Below, piece after piece: positions 17,274-26,642 of a stretch of 64,000 nt of DNA. The first letter of the stretch is position 1, and every line of letters starts with the position of its first letter. The DNA comes from CAWGLW01 sp963823525 (lineage in GTDB: Bacteria; Pseudomonadota; Gammaproteobacteria; Steroidobacterales; Steroidobacteraceae), in contig CAWGLW010000006.1 in the NCBI GenBank assembly GCA_963823525.1, forward strand, positions 1,488,001-1,552,000. The letters are read 5' to 3'. A program made the position numbers and the translations under genes. The notes under the pieces are model-generated. The model made no database searches. It was not told the DNA's origin and saw only the letters and a list, made by a program, of their open reading frames with translations.

Positions 17274-18806
17274 ATGACCCTTGCGACCGTCCTGAGCCGG
17301 ACACAGCATGGCATGGACGCGCCCCTGGTCCGTGTCGAAGTGAACGTCGGCAACGGGCTGCCTTCATTTTCCATCGTCGGCCTCGCTGAAACCGCTGTCC
17401 GGGAGAGCAAGGACCGTGTCCGGGCCGCGCTCGATAACTGCGGATACGACTTCCCGCCGGGGCGCATCACCGTAAACCTTGCGCCCGCCGACCTGCCTAA
17501 AGAGGGCGGGCGGTTCGATCTGCCGATCGCCCTCGGCATATTGATGGCTTCGGGGCAAATACCGGCCACCGCGTTGCAGAAGACCGAATTGTTCGGCGAG
17601 TTGTCACTCAGCGGCGAGCTGCACCCGATACGTGGCGCGTTACCGACTGCACTGCAGGCCACTCGGCATGGTCACGGCGTGATACTGCCCGTCGCCAATG
17701 TCAGCGAGGCAGCACTGGTGAGCAGCGGACGTGTTCACGGGGCGGCGCACCTGCTGGAGGTCTGCCGGCACGCGAGTGGCGCCGGTGAACTACCGCTCGC
17801 ACCCGCAACGGTGCCGCCACTGCCTGCGGCGCGCCACGTGGACCTGGGTGACATACGCGGGCAGTCCCGGGCGCGGCGCGCACTGGAGATCGCCGCAGCG
17901 GGTGAGCACAGCCTGCTGCTGATCGGTCCTCCGGGTGCCGGGAAAAGCATGCTGGCGCAAAGACTGCCGGGCATTCTTCCCGCATTGACCGAGGAAGAGG
18001 CCCTTGAAAGCGCGGCCGTGCGTTCGTTGACGCCGCGTGGATTCCGCACCGATGAATGGAATGTACGTCCGTTCCGATCGCCGCATCATACGGCGTCGGC
18101 AGCAGCCCTGGTCGGCGGCGGGTCGACGCCGCGCCCGGGCGAGATATCCCTTGCCCACAACGGCGTACTGTTTCTCGACGAGTTGCCGGAGTTCGATCGA
18201 CGGGTGCTGGAGGTGCTGCGCGAGCCTCTCGAGTCGGGTCATATCCTGATCTCACGCGCGGCGCGCCAGTCGGAGTTCCCAGCTCGCTTCCAGCTCATCG
18301 CCGCAATGAATCCCTGCCCTTGCGGGTACCTTGGTGACCCGGCGCACACCTGCAAGTGCGCACCGGAAAGAATTCAGGCTTACCGCAATCGCGTCTCCGG
18401 GCCACTGCTCGACCGCATCGATCTGCAGGTCGAGGTTGCGCGAGTAACGGTCGAAGCAATTGCCTCCGCCGAGGCGGGGGAATCCTCAGCGGCGGTTGCA
18501 GAACGCGTGATTCGCGCCCGGGCGGGACAGTCGAACCGGCAGGGCCTGACCAATGCCCGCCTGCAGGGCGATGCGCTCCGCGAGGCCTGTTCGGCCGATC
18601 TGGCGGCGATGCAATTGATCGCGCAGGCCACTCGCCGGTTCGCGCTCTCGGCCCGCGCTTACCATCGGGTGCTGCGCATCGCCCGCACCATTGCCGACCT
18701 CAGCGGCGAACAACACGTGATCGCGCCTCACGTTGCCGAAGCACTGAGTCTTCGCGGTCTCGATTACCGCAACCCCCATCTTTCGACCGAAACCTTTTCA
18801 GGTTGA
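17274..18806 (+). CDS. comM: YifB/ComM family Mg-chelatase-like AAA+ ATPase
   Basis: The 510-residue protein starts with the ChlI-like domain (GLPSFSIVGL, RVRAALDNCGYDFPPGRITVNLAPADLPKEGGRFDLPIA). The AAA+ domain follows with Walker A GPPGAGKSM, Walker B LFLDELPEF, the RSPHHTASAAALVGGG segment and CPCGYLGD. ComM is a hexameric branch-migration helicase that helps integrate DNA during natural transformation. Length and all blocks are complete. It is divergent from cysB and stands 99 bases before the RHS gene; no link between those two is apparent. Confidence 0.93.
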   Translation: MTLATVLSRTQHGMDAPLVRVEVNVGNGLPSFSIVGLAETAVRESKDRVRAALDNCGYDFPPGRITVNLAPADLPKEGGRFDLPIALGILMASGQIPATALQKTELFGELSLSGELHPIRGALPTALQATRHGHGVILPVANVSEAALVSSGRVHGAAHLLEVCRHASGAGELPLAPATVPPLPAARHVDLGDIRGQSRARRALEIAAAGEHSLLLIGPPGAGKSMLAQRLPGILPALTEEEALESAAVRSLTPRGFRTDEWNVRPFRSPHHTASAAALVGGGSTPRPGEISLAHNGVLFLDELPEFDRRVLEVLREPLESGHILISRAARQSEFPARFQLIAAMNPCPCGYLGDPAHTCKCAPERIQAYRNRVSGPLLDRIDLQVEVARVTVEAIASAEAGESSAAVAERVIRARAGQSNRQGLTNARLQGDALREACSADLAAMQLIAQATRRFALSARAYHRVLRIARTIADLSGEQHVIAPHVAEALSLRGLDYRNPHLSTETFSG

Positions 18807-18905
18807 TCGCGGCAGATTTTGGAGCGGAAGTAGCGGCGCCGCGGCGGTTCAATGGCACTCCGAAGCCTGCATCGGGCAGGTCATGAACCAGGGAAGGTTG
18901 TCGCC

Positions 18906-21900
18906 ATGAAGACGATTACAGGATCACGATGCCGCGCACCGGGCAGTGTCTGGATGGAACGCGTTGCAGCGTGGCCGCGGTTGTTTCGTCGACATCGGGC
19001 AAGGTGTGCCTGTGGCGGACATGGACTGCTCTTTGCAGGCTCTCGGAACAACGGACTGGCGCCCGGAGCTGCCGCCATCGTGTTTCTCAATTTGGTTGTG
19101 CTCGGTTCGCTTCCGCTGAACGAGGCCCACGCTGCGGTCGGAAAAATACAGGGCACGGCAGATGTATCCGCAAACGGTGAGGTCCGTTACGTCATTCCCC
19201 TGCGCCTGCCCCCCGGCACACGCGGGCTCGGCCCCGATCTTGCCCTGCAATACGGACATCGCAACAGCGGCTCGATCGCCGGTGTCGGCTGGAGCGTATC
19301 GGGTCTGTCGGTCATCTACCGCTGTCGCAGCACGTGGGCGCAGGACCAGGTAGCGCGTGACGTACGCAATGACGCGGGCGATCGATTTTGTCTGGACGGC
19401 AACAGGCTGCGGCTCGTCGCGGGTCTCTACGGTTCAGCCAATTCAGAGTATCGGACGGAGCTCGAGTCGTTTTCGCGTGTCCGGGCATTCTCGACAGCCG
19501 GACAGGGCCCGAAGTATTTCGAGGTCGAAAGAAAAGACGGGTTGATATACGAGTACGGCAAGACCAGCAACGCGCGCGTCGAGTCCCTCGGGCAGACTAC
19601 CGTGCGCGCTTGGGCCCTGAATCGAATTCGCGACCGATTCGGAAACGAGGTGACTTACGCGTACACGGAAGATAGCAGGAACGGCAGCTACCGGATCAAC
19701 TACATCAAATACGCGGGCAACCCAAAGCAGGGGGTTTCGCCGCCCTACCAGGTCCGATTCATCTACGAGGGCAGACCTTCGACCGAAATCGACGCCGGGT
19801 ACGTGGCCGGCAGTCTGGTCAAAGAGGTCAAGCGGCTTTCCCAGGTGGACCTGAAGCATTCGGGGAGCGTCATCCGCAGCTACAAGCTTGACTTCGAGCC
19901 GGTACTGTCAACGACTGGCCGCAGTCGGCTTGCTTCAGTTCGGGAGTGCGTCGGCAGCGATTGCCTCGCTGCCAGCACATTCGCCTACCAGGATGGCCAG
20001 TCGGGGCTTGGTGCCGAATACGCAACAACCGCCGCGATTCCTTCCGCAAGCCGCGCCTGGCCGATCGATGTCAACGGCGACGGTCGCGAAGATCTGCTCT
20101 ATGCCAGTGGCGGCAAGTGGAGGCTGTTGTTCGCCAGTTCATCGGGCCAGTACTCCGCGCCCGTCAACACGGGTATTTCGAGCGCCGGGCACGAAGATGC
20201 GGTATCGATCGACTACGATGCCGACGGCCGAGCCGACCTGCTGGTTCCGTATGCCGGAAATACCTGGTGGGTTCTGCGTGGTGCGGAGACGGGCTTGCGG
20301 GCCGCCATCGATACCGGCGCCCCATTGACTGCGACTGGTCGTGGTGAGGACGCGAGCGCGATCGACATCAACGGTGACGGCTACGACGACCTGGTGTGGG
20401 TCGACCGTGCCGGAGGGGTCGGTGGCGATGCGATCCGCTATCGGTTGCGAGCCCACGGCCCAGGCTTTGAAAATACGGTGCGGACGCTGGTCGGGCCTTT
20501 GCCGGCTGGGCAGCAGATCGGCAGTCGGGTGTTCGCAAACTGGTCCCGACGAATGCCCGCCCGAGCCCCGGACTTCAACGGTGACGGCCGGGCGGATCTC
20601 GTCTATCGCTGGTCACTGAATATCGACGAGCCGGACGGCCCAGCTACATCGGTGCATCGCATCGCTGTGGTCTGTCAGGGCGGTGCAACGTTCGGCAGCT
20701 TCACGATCAACGCCGCTTCCGAGCCTTATTTCGGCGACTTCAATGGTGACGGCAAGAGTGATTTGCTCTATTACGATTCGAGTGCGACATGGCGCTATGC
20801 GCTCAGTACTGGAACCGGGTTCACTCAGGCGGGAAGCGCCGGGTCCGTGGCGGGCTACGGGCCGGGCTGGGTAATCCTGGATTGGGATGGTGACGGTTAC
20901 GATGATCTGCTTGCGCCGCACTTAGCAAGCCAGACCTGGCATCTGAAGCGCTCCACCGGTGAAGCGCTGTCTGCGGCCACAACCACAGGCCTCTCCGCCG
21001 CGTCTTCCAGTGCGGCGACCGTGACTGACATCAATGGCGATGGCCTGGCCGATCTCGCGTATGCGATCGGTGGCGTCTGGCGCTATCGCCTGCATCGCGG
21101 TCAGCGGCCCGATCTGCTCCGTTCCGTGTCGGACGGTTACGGCAACGAAAATCACTTTGTTTATGCGCCGTTATCAGCGGCGGCGTACACCCGTCATTCA
21201 GATGCTACGTATCCTGCTCAGGACTACTCCGGGGCAATGTCTGTTGCAACCAGCGCATCGGCGAGCGATGGCATCGGCGGCCAGTACACCATCAACTACG
21301 CGTACTTCGGCGCAAGAACCGATCTTCAGGGGCGCGGCTTCCAGGGCTTCGACGCGCGTTCAAGCACGGACAGCCGTAACGGAATGATCTCGACTGTCTA
21401 CTATGAGCGTGCCTTCCCGCTATCGGGCAAGATCTACCGCAGCGAAACACGCCAGTCCTCCGGTGCGTTGGTTGCAAAGTCCACAATGGACTGGACCACT
21501 CACGGTTACGGGGATGCGGGCGATGCACGCTTCTATCCTTTTGCCGCCGCGACCACCCAGACACTCTATAGCGTCGGTGGCGTCGGCTGGAACGGTCAAA
21601 CCACGGCGATCATGAAAACGGCGATCGAGGTTGATCGCGAGACGTCCGCGGTTACCAAGGTCACTCGGACCACCACTGAGCCGGCCGAAGCGAACGGCCT
21701 GCACGCGGGTAACACGTGGACTGAGCAAACTCGCTACTCGGACCTTTGGAGTGCACGGACGGGCAGTCACTGGTGCCTCGGTTTCCCAACCCGGATCACG
21801 CAGACCCGCAGCCATACGGGCACGGCCGCCGTGACTCGGACAGCACACGCCAGCTGGGATGCGGAGAGATGCGAGGGCGTACAGGTCACGCTCGAGCCCG

Positions 21901-24900
21901 GTGATTCGGACTGGCAGGTGAAGACCGACTTCGCTTACGACGGCTTCGGAAACCGCGTCACCGAATCCGTCAAGGGCATCGGCTTGCCCGCACGGATCAC
22001 GCGCATGAGTTTTGGCAGCGACGGCCGTTTTCCGGCCAGCGTTACCAATCCCCTTGGAGAAACCAGCACACTGACCTGGAGCCCGGCCCATGGGCGCCCT
22101 GCGACGATAACCGATGCCAACGGACTGCAGACCCGTTGGCAATATGACGCTTTCGGCCGCCTGACCCTGGTAAGCCGGCCGGATGGAACTTCAACGCGGC
22201 AAATTTTCGCTGACTGCGCACCTTCGGGCTGTCGTAACGACAATCACCGGCTGACCGTCACGACCCAGCAGCGCGACAGTACCGGCAAAGTGTTTCATGA
22301 CCAGTGGGTGGATTTCGATCACTTTGAGCGGCCGATCAGCTCCGGTACGCGCCTGATGTCGGGCAGCCATGGCGTGGCGACCGTCTCATACGACTCCCTG
22401 GGTCGCATCAGTCAAAAGGGCGTGGCGTGTATCGAAGGCGCCTGTGACCCGGGGCACCGCTTCGAATTCGGCTACGACCTCATCGGGCGGCCGCTCAGCA
22501 TTACACGGCCGCGTGATGCGACTCACCCGAACCCCGTTTCCGTTACCTACGCGTACCAGGGTCTTACGACTGTGACGACGGACGAGACCGGCGTGCAGTC
22601 CTCGCGCGTGCGCAATGCGAATGGCCAGGTCGCGCGCATCGTCGATGCCCTTGGCTATGCCCTCGATTATGAGCACGACGCCATGGGCCACCTTGCCGAG
22701 GTGACCGACAGCGCAGGCAATACGCTGCAAAGCGATCTCTACAACAGGCGTGGATTGCGCAGCGTTGCATTCGACGTGGATCGTGGCAGCTCGAACTACA
22801 CATACAACGCGCTGGGCGAGTTGCTGTCACGAACCGACGCCACCGGTCAGACCACATCCTATACGTACGACGAGCTCGGCCGGCTCCTGAACCGTGTCAT
22901 TCCCGAAGGAACGGGGTCCATTGTCAGTCGCTGGACCTGGGGGAGCGACCCGGCCAAACACGAAGTGGGTCGCCTGACTGAGTCACAAATCAGCGGTTCC
23001 GGCGTCGCTGACTACATGGAGTCGTACTTCTACGACAGCCTCGGAAGGCCGAGTGAGACCCGCTATGCCGAGGGGTCCAACACGTACCAGGTGAATCGGA
23101 CCTACTCGTCAAGAACGGGAATGCCTGAATCCCTGACGTATCCAGGCAGCACTTCGGGCTACCGATTGAAGCTCCGGTTCGCCTACGCGCACGGCCATCT
23201 CGTCGGCGTTGAGGACTTCAACGACGCGGCCACGCAGTTCTGGGTGGCAGAGGCAAGTGATGCGCAGGGTGTCGTAACACGACAGACGCTTGGCCGCGAG
23301 ATCACGACTGACATTGACGTTGATGGCGTCACTGGACTCGTGCAGTCCATCCGGAGTGAGGCAAACAATGGCGCATCGCCGCAAAGACTGACCTACACCT
23401 GGGATGCCGCGGGCAATCTGCTTTCACGCAGCGATTCGTTCCGCGGCCTCTCGGAGACCTTCTCCTATGACGCGCTGCATCGACTCGTTTCCTCCAGCGC
23501 GGGCAGTTCGAGCAATCACTATGTCTACGATCGCTACGGCAATATCACGCAAAAGACTGGGGTTGGCGCCTACACCTACGACTCGTCACGTATTCACCAG
23601 GTCCGTCGGCTCGCGCAGCCCGGCGCGGCAGAGCAGCGTTTTGAGTACGATGCCAATGGACGGATGACCGCTCGTAGCGGGGGAGAAATCCTCTGGTTCG
23701 CGAACAATCTGCCCAAGCGCATTCGCCAGCGCGCCGGTAGCGCGAGCAATTCCAGCGAGTTTCAGTACACACCCGCTGGGGGACGCTGGTGGCATCGCTA
23801 CCGCTACGGTGGTGGCATCTATACGCACTTGAATATCGGCGGGCTGATGGAGAAGGTCAGCAAAGGGTCCACCGTCGATTACCGGCACACAATCTATGCC
23901 AACGGTCGCCCGGTCGCCCTGTATTCCCGGAAGACCTCCGGCGCCAATGCATTGCGCTACCTGCTTTACGACCATCTCGGTTCAACCGATGTCGTGACCG
24001 ACAGCAACGGATCAATCGAACTGCGCGAGAGCTTCGATGCTTTCGGAGATCGCCGCGGCGCCAATTGGTCGGGCTCCCCGCGATCCAGTGAAATGGGGCA
24101 GATGCGCGATCTGACGCGGCGCGGCTACACCGGCCACGAACATCTGGACAGCACCGGGCTCGTACACATGAACGGCCGAGTCTACGACCCTTTGCTCGGA
24201 CGCTTCCTCTCGGCCGATCCCTTCATTGATGGCTTCTACGACACCCAGGGCTGGAACCGTTACAGCTACGTCCACAACCGGCCGCTCAGTTTCACCGACC
24301 CCAGCGGATTCGCCGGCAAGGCTGGCCACGAGCGAAAGCTTCCGCGCAATCCTGGCATCGGCGACGCCCTTGGCGATACGCGCGCGTCGTCAACGGATCG
24401 TGGAATGCAGGTCTGCCTGATGTTTATCTGCGGTAATCCATTTGGCTCGCCGGCGTCCCGCAACGACAGTTCGGGCCATAGTCGCCTGAGCCCCTGGGCG
24501 CATGCCAACCTTAACGTGTACGCAGGGCGCTTTGGCGGGTTCAGAAACGCGGGATCGACGATCAATGGCGGGTCTGACGGCATCGGCACAGCGATTCGAA
24601 ACGCACCGCCTTCAAGCACGCCGCCATCGGCCCCGGCCTTTGCCGCTGGCGCCGCCGATTTCCCAGGGATCCTGGCCGACAGCGCCGTGCCCGGTCACTA
24701 CTACGCAGGTCTCGCGCAAGACAGCTGGCGCGGCGGGCATTACGGATGGGCTGCTGCCTATGCCGTGGCGTCCCTCGCTGACGCAGCGATGGTGGTCGGC
24801 AGCTTTGGAGTGGCGGGGTCCGTCTCCGCTAGCGCAAAAGCAAGCATCTCAGCTACCGCCCGCCATATGGCAGTAGAAGGCAAGGCATTGACGACCGTTC

Positions 24901-25184
24901 GCTTGACGGCGCCGGGTGAAACATTTCTGCGCTACGAATCGGGCAATCCTGCGTTCAGTCGTGTTACCAGCGGCGGAGGTGTGACGCCTGGAACGTATGC
25001 GGCACCGGTTTCGGATGGCTTCGTTTCAGTCCGAAGGCGAGGGGGCGTATACAATTTGCCCAACCCGGAAATCCCGCGCACTAGCATTAGTATCTTGGAA
25101 CCGCCACCGGGAACTCCAATTGTCGGCCCAAGGCCGGTGAGCGGCGGTACCGGCAACGAAGTACTATTCCCTCAAGGGTTTTAA
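18906..25184 (+). CDS. SpvB/FG-GAP/RHS-repeat polymorphic toxin-like protein
   Basis: The 2092-residue protein is built like the B and C parts of Tc toxins fused into one chain. ATG 18906 follows GGGAAGG at 18891; an upstream in-frame ATG at 18852 is less likely. About 60 basic residues precede a hydrophobic segment ending NEAHA, a possible signal peptide. The SpvB domain begins at IQGTADVSANGEVRYVIPL. Seven FG-GAP/VCBS motifs (DxNGDGxxDL) lie at about residues 387-720. At least ten YD repeats follow. The RHS core has YTGHEHLDSTGLVHMNGR and LLGRFLSADPFI at about 1740-1775 and closes with TDPSGF near 1800. The remaining 293 residues are a distinct tip: an Ala/Gly-rich helical part, then about 85 residues with GVTPGTYAAP, YNLPNPEI, PPPGTPIVGP and GNEVLFPQGF. 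By family analogy the RHS shell encloses the tip as an effector. Its activity is unknown. Confidence 0.88.
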   Translation: MKTITGSRCRAPGSVWMERVAAWPRLFRRHRARCACGGHGLLFAGSRNNGLAPGAAAIVFLNLVVLGSLPLNEAHAAVGKIQGTADVSANGEVRYVIPLRLPPGTRGLGPDLALQYGHRNSGSIAGVGWSVSGLSVIYRCRSTWAQDQVARDVRNDAGDRFCLDGNRLRLVAGLYGSANSEYRTELESFSRVRAFSTAGQGPKYFEVERKDGLIYEYGKTSNARVESLGQTTVRAWALNRIRDRFGNEVTYAYTEDSRNGSYRINYIKYAGNPKQGVSPPYQVRFIYEGRPSTEIDAGYVAGSLVKEVKRLSQVDLKHSGSVIRSYKLDFEPVLSTTGRSRLASVRECVGSDCLAASTFAYQDGQSGLGAEYATTAAIPSASRAWPIDVNGDGREDLLYASGGKWRLLFASSSGQYSAPVNTGISSAGHEDAVSIDYDADGRADLLVPYAGNTWWVLRGAETGLRAAIDTGAPLTATGRGEDASAIDINGDGYDDLVWVDRAGGVGGDAIRYRLRAHGPGFENTVRTLVGPLPAGQQIGSRVFANWSRRMPARAPDFNGDGRADLVYRWSLNIDEPDGPATSVHRIAVVCQGGATFGSFTINAASEPYFGDFNGDGKSDLLYYDSSATWRYALSTGTGFTQAGSAGSVAGYGPGWVILDWDGDGYDDLLAPHLASQTWHLKRSTGEALSAATTTGLSAASSSAATVTDINGDGLADLAYAIGGVWRYRLHRGQRPDLLRSVSDGYGNENHFVYAPLSAAAYTRHSDATYPAQDYSGAMSVATSASASDGIGGQYTINYAYFGARTDLQGRGFQGFDARSSTDSRNGMISTVYYERAFPLSGKIYRSETRQSSGALVAKSTMDWTTHGYGDAGDARFYPFAAATTQTLYSVGGVGWNGQTTAIMKTAIEVDRETSAVTKVTRTTTEPAEANGLHAGNTWTEQTRYSDLWSARTGSHWCLGFPTRITQTRSHTGTAAVTRTAHASWDAERCEGVQVTLEPGDSDWQVKTDFAYDGFGNRVTESVKGIGLPARITRMSFGSDGRFPASVTNPLGETSTLTWSPAHGRPATITDANGLQTRWQYDAFGRLTLVSRPDGTSTRQIFADCAPSGCRNDNHRLTVTTQQRDSTGKVFHDQWVDFDHFERPISSGTRLMSGSHGVATVSYDSLGRISQKGVACIEGACDPGHRFEFGYDLIGRPLSITRPRDATHPNPVSVTYAYQGLTTVTTDETGVQSSRVRNANGQVARIVDALGYALDYEHDAMGHLAEVTDSAGNTLQSDLYNRRGLRSVAFDVDRGSSNYTYNALGELLSRTDATGQTTSYTYDELGRLLNRVIPEGTGSIVSRWTWGSDPAKHEVGRLTESQISGSGVADYMESYFYDSLGRPSETRYAEGSNTYQVNRTYSSRTGMPESLTYPGSTSGYRLKLRFAYAHGHLVGVEDFNDAATQFWVAEASDAQGVVTRQTLGREITTDIDVDGVTGLVQSIRSEANNGASPQRLTYTWDAAGNLLSRSDSFRGLSETFSYDALHRLVSSSAGSSSNHYVYDRYGNITQKTGVGAYTYDSSRIHQVRRLAQPGAAEQRFEYDANGRMTARSGGEILWFANNLPKRIRQRAGSASNSSEFQYTPAGGRWWHRYRYGGGIYTHLNIGGLMEKVSKGSTVDYRHTIYANGRPVALYSRKTSGANALRYLLYDHLGSTDVVTDSNGSIELRESFDAFGDRRGANWSGSPRSSEMGQMRDLTRRGYTGHEHLDSTGLVHMNGRVYDPLLGRFLSADPFIDGFYDTQGWNRYSYVHNRPLSFTDPSGFAGKAGHERKLPRNPGIGDALGDTRASSTDRGMQVCLMFICGNPFGSPASRNDSSGHSRLSPWAHANLNVYAGRFGGFRNAGSTINGGSDGIGTAIRNAPPSSTPPSAPAFAAGAADFPGILADSAVPGHYYAGLAQDSWRGGHYGWAAAYAVASLADAAMVVGSFGVAGSVSASAKASISATARHMAVEGKALTTVRLTAPGETFLRYESGNPAFSRVTSGGGVTPGTYAAPVSDGFVSVRRRGGVYNLPNPEIPRTSISILEPPPGTPIVGPRPVSGGTGNEVLFPQGF

Positions 25185-25189
25185 TCATC

Positions 25190-25408
25190 ATGCAACTGAG
25201 TACGAAGTGGGCCAAGTCGCTGGTCTCGCAGCCGGAGACGGGTATGGGATATCAGGTGGCCACCGTCTGGCTCAAGGATGGCAGACATTACGATCGGGTA
25301 GTTATTGTGCAGGGAAATGTCACTAGCGTGGACGGTCAGTCGTTGATTCCGTTTGTGGAAAGCGAGATTCAGCGCATTGAGGTAACCCATGACAAGACAC
25401 CAACCTGA
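25190..25408 (+). CDS. Small conserved-looking protein, candidate immunity protein for the RHS tip
   Basis: The 72-residue protein starts five bases after the RHS stop codon, so it is translationally coupled to the RHS gene. It reads as a compact beta-rich domain: GMGYQVATVWLKDGRHYDRVVIV, then GNVTSVDG, IPFVESEIQRIEVTHDK. There is no signal peptide or membrane segment, as expected of a cytoplasmic immunity protein. In polymorphic toxin loci the gene immediately after the toxin normally neutralises the C-terminal domain; that function here is inferred from position only. I recognise no named immunity family in it. Confidence 0.65.
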   Translation: MQLSTKWAKSLVSQPETGMGYQVATVWLKDGRHYDRVVIVQGNVTSVDGQSLIPFVESEIQRIEVTHDKTPT

Positions 25409-25467
25409 CTTCCGACAAACAGCTGTTCCGCCGGAAAACCAGAACCGCTCATATTGGCGTAGAAACA

Positions 25468-25902
25468 ATGTTTGATCCGGGGATTACGGTCGAACAATTC
25501 AGGGCCCTGGCGCCGGGCCGACTGCATTTTCTTGAAGATTACGGATTTCGGCGAAGGACAGACATCGAGGAAACGTTGCTAACAAGCAGTTCTCTTGTGT
25601 ACCTGGGTAGGAACCTGGGCTTTGTGATCAGTCTGGACGTGCGCGAGCAATGTGTCGATGCGGAAGTCGTGAAGGTGCAAAGCGGCAAAGTTTTTCGGAC
25701 TTCCGATGGTGGATATTCGTCCGACCTTTTTGCTCACTTGGTCGAGCATTCCGGATTTCGTGGAAAGCCGCCGCTGCTCGGCGAGTCAAGCGGGATGTCA
25801 AATAGTGCTGCGTTATGTCTAAAAATAGATGCCTGGGCCAACTTGCTGAGGACTTCTGGACAATCGTTGCTCTTTGATAAGGCGGGCTCACTTCCTGAGT
25901 GA
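25468..25902 (+). CDS. Hypothetical protein, possible second (orphan) immunity protein
   Basis: The 144-residue protein follows the 72-residue gene by 59 bases. It is soluble, with alternating strands and helices: FRALAPGRLHFLEDYGFRR, VYLGRNLGFVISLDVREQCVDAEVVKV, GGYSSDLFAHLVEHSGFRG and a C-terminal helix with AWANLL. Codon use and base composition look more AT-rich than in the flanking genes, which is common for horizontally acquired immunity genes. Small cytoplasmic proteins of this shape often sit in tandem behind RHS toxins, each neutralising a different past or present tip. No named domain is recognised, and no toxin remnant is visible directly upstream of it. Confidence 0.55.
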   Translation: MFDPGITVEQFRALAPGRLHFLEDYGFRRRTDIEETLLTSSSLVYLGRNLGFVISLDVREQCVDAEVVKVQSGKVFRTSDGGYSSDLFAHLVEHSGFRGKPPLLGESSGMSNSAALCLKIDAWANLLRTSGQSLLFDKAGSLPE

Positions 25903-26164
25903 CTGGCGGACTCAAATGACCAGTTTCTCTAGGGCGACAGCAGACAAGGGAGTTGTTAGGACGTATTCAGGCTGAAAGAAACTGGGCAGTACCATCGATC
26001 TCCGGGTTCCAACGGATCCGTCTCATCAAATCGTGGATATCAAATCAAACCTGGACATTGGCACTGCGTACCGGGTCATGTACGAACTCCGGCGGATCAC
26101 GATTCAAAAGGATTCGCGCCGCCGCAGTGCATTTCGACTGCCGGAATCCTGTCTGGCTTTCTCG
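25903..26164. other. Gene-free stretch between immunity-like genes and cupin remnant
   Basis: No convincing coding region, repeat or RNA was seen here. With the adjoining cupin remnant it makes a 740-bp non-coding gap (25903-26642) that looks like decaying sequence at the edge of the RHS locus. Confidence 0.5.
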
Positions 26165-26600
26165 GTAATCTGTCCCGCCTTCATGTTCGTAGCCCCCGTT
26201 ACCTGAGTGCCTGCCCGGTTTGAACACCATGTCGATACCGGAGTACTCGCCGTGATCCTCCTCGCTGCATGAGCCGATGACGAGAATCCCGGCAGCGACG
26301 CCACTACGGTTCTGCAGGCAATGCCCGTTCTGCACGCCCGCTTTGAATCCGGCGAAGTCGCCGTCGCGCATGACTTCTTCGCCCTGGTCAGTGACAAGCA
26401 CGACCTTTCCGGCGAGCACATAGACGCATTCATCGGCAATATGCCCCGGTTCTGCCAGGACAAAGAGCCGGGTTGTACGATGCGCTTGAATCGACCGCCT
26501 TTGGCGCATACACGTGACGCACGTATGCGCGGTATCTCCCGAAGCCCACTCTTTCGGCTTATAGCGTGGAGCCAATCGTGGTGGCAGCGAGCGGCGCCAC
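26165..26600 (-). pseudogene. Decayed cupin-domain protein gene
   Basis: On the minus strand 26445-26165 reads as a cupin core: DECVYVLAGKVVLVTDQGEEV, MRDGDFAGFKAGVQNGHCLQNRS and GEYSGIDMVFKPG, then GGYEHEGGTDY. Family members have an HWH metal motif just before the first of these blocks and an N-terminal half. Here the expected preceding block (KRIVQPGSLSWQNR) is found only in another frame, so a frameshift lies near 26445. No stop follows the normal C-terminus. I read it as a broken remnant of a small metal-binding cupin protein. Its start overlaps the region upstream of the TPP-enzyme gene, so any promoter there would be divergent. Confidence 0.55.
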
Positions 26601-26642
26601 CGCGATAGCCGACAATCTGCAACACCGGTAGGGGATCGGTCC

